The translations under genes and the position numbers were made by a program. Below are positions 51,376 through 56,822 of a stretch of DNA of 56,822 nt, one piece after another; position 1 is the stretch's first letter; each line of letters begins with the position of its first letter. The stretch is from Vicinamibacterales bacterium (GTDB lineage: Bacteria; Acidobacteriota; Vicinamibacteria; Vicinamibacterales; 2-12-FULL-66-21). The notes beneath the pieces were generated by a model, which saw only the letters and a list, made by a program, of their open reading frames with translations, made no database searches and had not been told where the DNA came from. The DNA lies in the NCBI GenBank assembly GCA_036496585.1, contig DASXLB010000040.1, positions 1 to 56,822 on the forward strand. The letters are read 5' to 3'.

Positions 51376-52239
51376 GTGACCCACGAACAGGCGCTCGCCT
51401 ACATGGACCCGGCGTTTCTCGACAGCGACGAAGCGCGGCCGATCCGCATTCTGGCGGAATACCTCGAGCCGCTCCGCCGTCTCAAGGAGCAGAACATTCA
51501 GGACACCGTGGTGTTCTTCGGCTCGGCGCGCGTCCATAGCCGCCAGCAGGCGCAGAGCGCGCTCGACCGGTTGCGGCGACGCCGCCTCAAGCGCACTCGC
51601 GACTATGCGACGGAGCTGAAGCGGAGCCGCAAGGCGGTCGAATGGTCGCGATTCTACGAGGACGCGCGCGCAGTGGCCCATCAGTTGTCGAAGTGGAGCC
51701 TGACCCTCGAGTCGCCGCGCCACCGGTTCGTCGTCTGCTCCGGAGGAGGTCCTGGCATCATGGAGGCGGCCAACCGCGGCGCCTACGAGGCCGGTGGCAA
51801 GAGCGTCGGGTTCAACATCCGTCTGCCGTTCGAGCAGGGCGCCAACCGCTACATCACGGAGGGCCTGCACTTCGAGTTCCATTACTTCTTCATGCGCAAG
51901 TTCTGGTTCGCCTACCTGGCGAAGGCGCTCGTCATCTTTCCGGGCGGCTTTGGCACGCTCGATGAAATGTTCGAAATCCTGACGCTGGCGCAGACGAAGA
52001 AGCTGTCGAAGCAGCTTGGCGTGTTCATGTATGGCCGCGAGTACTGGGAAGAGGTGCTGAGCCTTGCGCCGCTCGCCGAATGGGGGGCGATCAATCCGGC
52101 CGACCTCAATCTGCTGAAGTGGGTGAACTCGCCGGACGAGGCGTTCGAGCAGCTCCGCGCGCACCTGGTGTCGCATCACCTGGTTCCCGAAACCGCGCAG
52201 GAGAACCGCGCGCCCGGTATCGCGAAAACACGGGGGTGA
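51376..52239 (+). CDS. LOG-family protein, possible lysine-decarboxylase-like fold, 287 aa
   Basis: The LOG signatures are GGGPGIMEAANRGAYEAGG and PGGFGTLDE, which in plant and bacterial LOGs hold nucleotide 5'-monophosphates and release cytokinin-like bases. A GTG at 51376 was chosen; an ATG at 51403 is the alternative. The N-terminal 100 residues are longer than in the short LOG proteins and Arg/Lys-rich. The actual role in this group is likely nucleotide salvage. Confidence 0.88.
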   Translation: MTHEQALAYMDPAFLDSDEARPIRILAEYLEPLRRLKEQNIQDTVVFFGSARVHSRQQAQSALDRLRRRRLKRTRDYATELKRSRKAVEWSRFYEDARAVAHQLSKWSLTLESPRHRFVVCSGGGPGIMEAANRGAYEAGGKSVGFNIRLPFEQGANRYITEGLHFEFHYFFMRKFWFAYLAKALVIFPGGFGTLDEMFEILTLAQTKKLSKQLGVFMYGREYWEEVLSLAPLAEWGAINPADLNLLKWVNSPDEAFEQLRAHLVSHHLVPETAQENRAPGIAKTRG

Positions 52240-52262
52240 CGCCATCGACCCGCGAGGGTCGC

Positions 52263-52748
52263 ATGGCGCGCGAGGGTGACATGGAGAAGGACGAACGGGA
52301 CCTGCTGATCGCGCAGTACCAGGACGGCTACCGGGTCGTCTCGGAGGCGCTGCTGAAGATCGTCCCGGAGGAGCTCGACCGATCGCCGGGTCCGGGCAAA
52401 TGGACGACCCGCCAGATCGTGCACCATCTGGCCGACAGCGAGATGACTGCGGCGGTGCGCTTCCGTCTGCTGGTGGCTGAGGATCGGCCGGCGATCAAGG
52501 GATACGACCAGGACGTGTTCGCGAACCGCCTCCACTACGAGCGGCCGCACGAGGCGTCACTGGAGTTGTTTCGCGCCGCGCGCGCGTCGACGGTGGAGCT
52601 GATGGGCTGCCTCGACGAGCGCGACTGGTTGCGTGAGGGCACGCACTCGGAGACGGGACGGTTCGGCCTCGACACGTGGCTGCGCATCTATGCGCGGCAC
52701 GCGCACACGCACGCGGACCAGATTCGACAGGCGCGGGGGAAGAGCTAG
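52263..52748 (+). CDS. DinB-family protein, 161 aa
   Basis: Third DinB-fold protein here. KWTTRQIVHHLADSEMTAAVRFR near residue 50 and YARHAHTHADQIRQA at the end carry the metal-binding His residues. Two possible ATGs, 52263 and 52281, each have a GAGGGT ribosome binding site. It ends with a TAG that overlaps the stop of the convergent gene (CTAG). Confidence 0.87.
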   Translation: MAREGDMEKDERDLLIAQYQDGYRVVSEALLKIVPEELDRSPGPGKWTTRQIVHHLADSEMTAAVRFRLLVAEDRPAIKGYDQDVFANRLHYERPHEASLELFRAARASTVELMGCLDERDWLREGTHSETGRFGLDTWLRIYARHAHTHADQIRQARGKS

Positions 52749-53917
52749 TACAGCAGCCAGCGCGACCGCAGCTCGCGGAACGCATCTTCCTCGCGTGGCC
52801 AGTCGCGCATGATTGCCGCGGGCGTGTCCCCGGCCTCGACGCCATGGCGCAGCCGGTCCGACCCGTAGAGGATGTCGATCGGGGGGCGGGTCGCCTCGTA
52901 TTCGTAGGGCGGGTCGCGCCAGATCGGCGTCGAGGCGGCTTCGATCCGGAATTCCGAGATCATTTCCACGCCGGTCCGGTAGGGACGAAACGTCCGGCGA
53001 TCCGTGACATGCACCTGCGCGCCGCCGCACGACGTCTGCGCGTGCTTGTGAAACGTCGGCTCGAACGAGATCGGGCGGAAATGGACGCCGGGTAGATCCC
53101 GGGCGTTCATCGCCTCGGCGAAGCGCTCGCCGTCGATCCATGGCGCGCCGATCAGTTCGAATGGCCTCGTCGTGCCGCGCCCTTCGGAGACGAGCGTGCC
53201 CTCGAACAGGACCGCGCCCGGATACACGATCGCGGTGTCGAGCGTCGGGATGTTCGGAGAGGGCAGCACCCACGGCAACCCGGTCTCGTCGAAATACATG
53301 CTGCGGCGCCAGCCCTCCATGGGGACGACGTCGAGCCGGGCGTTCAACCCGAAGTGCTCGTTGAAGAAACGCGCCGCTTCCCCGATGGTGAGGCCGTGGC
53401 GCATCGGCAGCGGGAACTGGCCGACGAAGGAGGCGAAGGCCGGGTCGAGTCGCGCTCCTTCGACGGTTTCGCCGTCGATCGGGTTGGGACGGTCACAGAC
53501 CACGACGTGGAGGCCGTGGGCGCGCGCCGCACGCAGGCAGTTGGCGAGCGTGTAGATATACGTGTAGATTCGCGTGCCGACGTCCTGCAGATCGACGACC
53601 AGCACGTCGACATCGGCGAGCATCGCCTTCGTCGGCTCGCGCGTCTCGCTGTACAGCGAGTACACCGGCAGGCGACGCCGCGCGTGGCGCGCGTGCGGCG
53701 TCTCGATCATGTTCTCCTGCAGATCGGAGTGAAACCCGTGCTGCGGTCCGAAGAGGGTGGTCAGCGTCCAGTCGCCGGCGTCGAACAGCCGCGCGGCGGC
53801 GTGGACCAGCCGGCTGTCGATCGAGGCGGGGTTGCTCACCAGGCCGAGGCGCTTGCCCTCGATCAGGCGGCGATCGGGACCGGCGAGGAGCCGCTCGAGG
53901 CCGGTTCGGACAGGCAT
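52745..53917 (-). CDS. DUF1343 / NamZ-type exo-N-acetylmuramidase, 390 aa
   Basis: DUF1343 proteins (glycoside hydrolase family 171) remove terminal N-acetylmuramic acid from peptidoglycan fragments. The Rossmann-like first domain has GKRLGLVSNPASID, FGPQHGF and VVDLQDVGTRIYTYI; the second domain has PSPNIPTLDTAIVYPG. No signal peptide is visible, so it may be cytoplasmic, or the true start may be elsewhere. TATAAT lies 6 nt before the ATG at 53917. Confidence 0.87.
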   Translation of the reverse strand: MPVRTGLERLLAGPDRRLIEGKRLGLVSNPASIDSRLVHAAARLFDAGDWTLTTLFGPQHGFHSDLQENMIETPHARHARRRLPVYSLYSETREPTKAMLADVDVLVVDLQDVGTRIYTYIYTLANCLRAARAHGLHVVVCDRPNPIDGETVEGARLDPAFASFVGQFPLPMRHGLTIGEAARFFNEHFGLNARLDVVPMEGWRRSMYFDETGLPWVLPSPNIPTLDTAIVYPGAVLFEGTLVSEGRGTTRPFELIGAPWIDGERFAEAMNARDLPGVHFRPISFEPTFHKHAQTSCGGAQVHVTDRRTFRPYRTGVEMISEFRIEAASTPIWRDPPYEYEATRPPIDILYGSDRLRHGVEAGDTPAAIMRDWPREEDAFRELRSRWLLY

Positions 53918-53923
53918 CCTCGA

Positions 53924-53929
53924 ATTATA
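53924..53929 (-). promoter_or_regulatory. consensus -10 element (TATAAT) of a leaderless promoter
   Basis: On the minus strand TATAAT ends 6 nt before the ATG at 53917 and overlaps the stop codon of the upstream gene. GAGG touches the start codon and is too close to act as a ribosome binding site. Confidence 0.6.
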
Positions 53930-54473
53930 GGCGGACGCGCGCGGCGCGCATCAGGTGGCGCGCGATGGCGGCGCCGCACAGCGCGTCCGGGAACGAGTTG
54001 CACCGAAAGCGGAACCCGTCATCGGCGCCGGCGCCGACGAAGATCAGATCCCGCCCCGCCCGGATCACCTGGCGCGTCGCGTGCCACGGCAGCGCCGGCG
54101 GCCGGCCGGCGCCAGCGAACGCGGCCCGTCCCGCCGTCAAGATCAACCGTCCCGTCGGCTGCGCCGGATCGTCCGGCATGGCGACCGGCGCGCTGAAATG
54201 ACAGCGCTCGCCGGCGGCGACGCGGTGGGCCGTTTCGATGTGCGGCAGGACGTCGCGCGCCAGCTCCCGCTCGAGCGCAAGCACCTGGTGAAGCGCCTGG
54301 AGCATCTCGTCTTCCATCTCGAGGTCGTCGCCGGCTGCGCGGCGGGCGGTCAGCGCCGCGTCAAGACGTGAAGACGCACTCTCGTCGAGTCCGTCGACGG
54401 CGTGTTCCCATGCCCGCTGCCATTCATCGTGACCGTTGCCGCGCCGCCGGCGCAGAAAACCGAACCATCTCAT
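53925..54473 (-). CDS. hypothetical protein, 182 aa
   Basis: Begins with a basic stretch (RWFGFLRRRRGNG). It is then acidic and helical up to about residue 85, with a beta-rich second half containing TGRLILTAGRAAFAGAG. The first half could be a coiled region; no domain is recognised. It is divergent from the ParA gene. GGAGAG lies about 16 nt before the ATG. Confidence 0.6.
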   Translation of the reverse strand: MRWFGFLRRRRGNGHDEWQRAWEHAVDGLDESASSRLDAALTARRAAGDDLEMEDEMLQALHQVLALERELARDVLPHIETAHRVAAGERCHFSAPVAMPDDPAQPTGRLILTAGRAAFAGAGRPPALPWHATRQVIRAGRDLIFVGAGADDGFRFRCNSFPDALCGAAIARHLMRAARVRL

Positions 54474-54559
54474 GACCGTCGTGTCGTCTCTCCAGACTCA
54501 GCGGTGTCAGCCGAGTCCATTATCTGGTCGCCACCAACAGCGCGCGCCGGACGCGGACG

Positions 54560-55381
54560 ATGGCGCCACCGTTGCATGCCGCCACCGATTCGGCTCCGAT
54601 TCTGGAACCACTGAACCTTATCTTGGTAATCGCAGTTCTCAACAGCAAGGGCGGGGTTGGCAAGACGACGACCGCCGTCTGTCTCGCGGCGGCGCTGGCG
54701 GCTCCGCGGCGCCGCATCCTCCTCGTCGATCTTGACAGTCAGGCCGGCGTGTCGCGCTGGTGTGGCGTCACGCCCGACCACCTGCGGCCGTCGGCCGCCT
54801 CCGTGCTGCTCGAAAAATATCCCATTCTGAAGGCGGTCCGCCGTACGTCGGTCCCGCAGCTCGATCTGTTGACTGGCTCGCTCGAGCTGGCCAACATCGA
54901 CGTGACGTTCGCCGACCAGCGGGGGCGTGAACGGATGCTGGCGCGGGCGCTCGACCGGCTCCGCACTCACTACGAGCTCATCGTCCTCGACGGCGCGCCG
55001 GGACTGTCGCTGCTCGCGGTCAACGCCGTGGTTGCGGCGGATGCGCTCATCGTGCCGGTGATGCCGGAGCCCGCCGTGGTCGAGTGCCTCGAGGGATTCT
55101 TCGCATCGATCGATCGCGTCCGGACACGCATGCAGACCCGCAGTGTTCTGCTCGGCATCCTGCTGAGCGGCGTCGATCCGCGCAGGCCGCTCCACCGCGA
55201 AACCGCGGACGTGGTACGGTCGGCCCACCGCGACACCGTCTTTCACACCGAGATCCGCTGGACGGCCGCACTCGCGCAGGCGCCCGACGCGCACCGTCCA
55301 CCGTCGCCTTCCGACGTCTTCCGGCGTCTCGGTGGCGAAGTGCTGCATCGCCTCGCTACCGCGCGCCACGACCGGAGCTAG
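54560..55381 (+). CDS. ParA/Soj-type partition ATPase, 273 aa
   Basis: Deviant Walker A LNSKGGVGKTTTA near residue 28, with the signature Lys, followed by LLVDLDSQAGVSRW and the switch-region LIVLDGAPGLSLL near residue 150. Binds ATP and non-specific DNA to move DNA or protein cargo. The first 22 residues before the usual start could be artefactual; a TTG at 54623 begins directly before the Walker motif. A ribbon-helix-helix gene follows 158 bp downstream, a likely partner. Confidence 0.88.
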   Translation: MAPPLHAATDSAPILEPLNLILVIAVLNSKGGVGKTTTAVCLAAALAAPRRRILLVDLDSQAGVSRWCGVTPDHLRPSAASVLLEKYPILKAVRRTSVPQLDLLTGSLELANIDVTFADQRGRERMLARALDRLRTHYELIVLDGAPGLSLLAVNAVVAADALIVPVMPEPAVVECLEGFFASIDRVRTRMQTRSVLLGILLSGVDPRRPLHRETADVVRSAHRDTVFHTEIRWTAALAQAPDAHRPPSPSDVFRRLGGEVLHRLATARHDRS

Positions 55382-55539
55382 CGACCTTTTTCGCGACGGA
55401 GAAATGCTCGAACTTTCGCCCAATAACTGTCGAGCTTGAAGCTGTGCCGCTCTTCGTGTTGAATACCGGCCGACTCAGCCGGCGGTGGCTGAAAGGGATC
55501 GAAGGACGTCTTCAATTGGCGGGCGGACGGAGTGACCCA
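55382..55539. promoter_or_regulatory. spacer with inverted repeats, possible partition-site-like region
   Basis: GCTCGA at 55406-55411 is inverted as TCGAGC at 55430-55435, and CCGGC at 55466-55470 with GCCGG at 55478-55482 forms a second small palindrome. A ribbon-helix-helix protein follows, so these could be its binding sites (inference). Confidence 0.25.
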
Positions 55540-55899
55540 ATGGCGCGAAGCCGAAAAGGCAAGGCAGGCAAGAGCAGGCAGGACATCTTCTCGCCCACGC
55601 GTCCGGGCGAGAAGACGCAAGAGGGGAGGCGCCCGGGACGGCCGCCGGTGCACGACGAAGCCTGGACGAAGGTCACCGTCGTCCTCTTCAACCGCCAGAT
55701 CGTCTTCCTTGACCGGCTCGCCGCGAACATCCGCGCTCAGAGCGGCGCCGCGATCAGCCGTGCCCAGCTGATTCGCGCGCTGCTCGACGCTACCACCGAC
55801 GCCGACGTCGATCTCACCGCGGCGACCTCCGAGTCTGATCTGAAGGCCACGCTGCTTGCCCGGCTGGGCCGGTACCGGATGGTGTCCAACGACGGGTAG
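55540..55899 (+). CDS. ribbon-helix-helix DNA-binding protein, partner of ParA, 119 aa
   Basis: CGGAG lies 7 nt before the ATG. The first 40 residues are basic and disordered, as in ParG- and CopG-like proteins. Residues about 43-90 fit a strand-helix-helix of the CopG type: VTVVLFNRQIVFLDRLAANI then ISRAQLIRALLDATT. Such a protein downstream of ParA typically binds the partition site and stimulates the ATPase. This arrangement is known from plasmids; here it is chromosomal. Confidence 0.65.
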   Translation: MARSRKGKAGKSRQDIFSPTRPGEKTQEGRRPGRPPVHDEAWTKVTVVLFNRQIVFLDRLAANIRAQSGAAISRAQLIRALLDATTDADVDLTAATSESDLKATLLARLGRYRMVSNDG

Positions 55900-56019
55900 G
55901 CCGTGGGCGCGGTCGGCTGAGCGGATCGCGAGTCAGCGACGCGAACGAGCCACGCGATCGCGCGAGCGGCGGGCGAGAGCACGTGTCGGGAATTCGAGAG
56001 GCCCGACGCGCGGATGAGA

Positions 56020-56214
56020 CTAGGACCCCCCGGCGCGCCGCTTGGCGCGCAGAGTCAGCGAAGGGAATTGCACGATCTTCGCCTGCCGCTTCGGGCGGGC
56101 GACCAGCCAGGTGCGCGAGCACGCGTCGCACCCGTACTCATGGAGCTCGTTGACCGGCAGTCGGGCGCGGATGCGCGGCGACCGGCAGAACGGACAGAGC
56201 GTCGGCCCGGGCAT
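56020..56214 (-). CDS. small zinc-ribbon protein, 64 aa
   Basis: The ATG at 56214 starts PGPTLCPFCRSPRI and the second pair is CDACSRTW, so this is a two-knuckle zinc ribbon. The C-terminus is basic (LRAKRRAGGS), suggesting nucleic-acid contact. A longer in-frame start at 56310 exists but its extra residues look random. The ribosome binding site is unclear. Confidence 0.65.
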   Translation of the reverse strand: MPGPTLCPFCRSPRIRARLPVNELHEYGCDACSRTWLVARPKRQAKIVQFPSLTLRAKRRAGGS

Positions 56215-56346
56215 ACGACAGTCTTGGCGAGAGGAGGCCCGTAACGCAAGCAGAACGTCGCGGGCCTCAGCTTTCCGGGCCAGGTCGCGGCCGGCCGCCC
56301 GCGTTGGCACCTCAGCAATAACGACAGGCAGATTCTGCCGGCCGTC

Positions 56347-56822
56347 TCATCGGACGATCCGCAAGTTGTTTGGCGGCATCAGCCCGGCCGCACCCTGCGT
56401 CAGCGTGATCGAGACGCCGGCGATGACAATCGTGGCCGAGCGAGGGCTTGTCAGGGTGTTGGCCGACAACGAGTAATTCGCCGTTCCCGAGCCGGTGGAG
56501 GCGCCGTTGACAGTCAACCACAACGTCGAGCCGCCCGAACTCCAGCTGCAACCCGCCGTCGTCGTCACTGAGATCGTTCCGCTCGCGGCCGTTGACGGGG
56601 CCGTGACCGAGCCTGGCGACACCGTGAAGGTGCAGGCGGCGGCTTCGGTCACGGTGAAGGTGGCGCCGCCGGCGGTGATCGTCCCGGTCCGCGCCGAAGA
56701 GTTGGGGTTCGCGGCCGCGCTGAATACGACCGTCCCGTTGCCGGTGCCGCTCCCGGCGGCCGTGATCGTCAACCAGCTGGCGTTGCTGGTCGCCGTCCAC
56801 GCGCAACCGGCGCCGGCCACCA
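56347..56822 (-). CDS. C-terminal part of a secreted BACON/Ig-like repeat protein
   Basis: Open to the right window edge; the start is outside. At least two copies of a beta-sandwich of about 85 residues are visible, each with a Cys-Ser-Trp or Cys-Ala-Trp entry ([22 protein letters not shown]), then GSGTGNGTV or STGSGTANY, and ending FTVTEA or ITLTQG. This is the pattern of BACON-type domains, which bind carbohydrate or mucin-like material. The protein ends [11 protein letters not shown] large cell-surface or secreted protein is likely. Confidence 0.75.
   Translation of the reverse strand, partial: VAGAGCAWTATSNASWLTITAAGSGTGNGTVVFSAAANPNSSARTGTITAGGATFTVTEAAACTFTVSPGSVTAPSTAASGTISVTTTAGCSWSSGGSTLWLTVNGASTGSGTANYSLSANTLTSPRSATIVIAGVSITLTQGAAGLMPPNNLRIVR

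Overview
The window (about 56.8 kb, high GC) looks like chromosomal DNA of an Acidobacteriota bacterium, probably near the Vicinamibacteria. That placement is an inference from gene content: an ADOP-type FtsX/MacB permease, three DinB-family proteins, a CE15-like glucuronoyl esterase, Nif3-like tandem genes, a surface protein with YadA-head-like repeats, and Gly/Ala/Pro/Arg-rich inserts in several exported enzymes. No rRNA, tRNA, CRISPR array, prophage or intact insertion sequence was seen. About 54 protein genes were placed, two of them cut by the window ends.

Layout. 1-1605: a cut-off minus-strand gene, a hypothetical gene, and a stretch with a probable serine-recombinase remnant. 1606-8.6 kb: ADOP permease, two DinB proteins around an ECF sigma factor with a SnoaL-like tail, and a secreted beta-roll protein. 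8.9-14.7 kb: FAD oxidase, a Cys/His protein of unknown role, a CE15-like esterase, and two overlapping Nif3-like genes of which the exported one has lost its metal ligands. 14.9-24.0 kb: malic enzyme, K+-channel-like protein, periplasmic solute-binding protein, M48 peptidase, a 1039-residue two-domain beta-helix/propeller protein, MscL with an added zinc ribbon, and a prolyl-oligopeptidase-type hydrolase. 24.4-31.4 kb: a secreted protein translationally coupled to an AddAB-like recombination pair. 31.7-33.7 kb: small zinc-ribbon, DnaJ-like and membrane proteins. 33.7-39.4 kb: ApbC/Mrp, gamma-glutamyltransferase and a paired M16 peptidase. 39.4-39.8 kb: a large inverted pair of 9-nt repeat arrays. 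40.1-45.3 kb: a GT-C-like membrane protein and a tight five-gene minus-strand operon built around an amidase. 45.4-50.9 kb: MDR dehydrogenase, pyruvate kinase, APC permease, SRPBCC protein and a VIT1/CCC1 protein with a ferritin-like domain. 50.9-56.8 kb: cytochrome c, LOG protein, DinB, NamZ/DUF1343, a ParA plus ribbon-helix-helix pair, a zinc ribbon and a partial BACON-type protein.

The window is very densely packed: many neighbours overlap by 1-4 bases and two convergent pairs share their stop codons. Many genes have no Shine-Dalgarno sequence but carry a TANNNT -10 element 6-9 bases before the start codon, which suggests leaderless mRNAs. At three divergent gene pairs the two opposing -10 elements share a central TA (ANNNTANNNT), giving a compact two-way promoter. 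With the 9-nt inverted arrays, these are the most interesting non-coding signals here.
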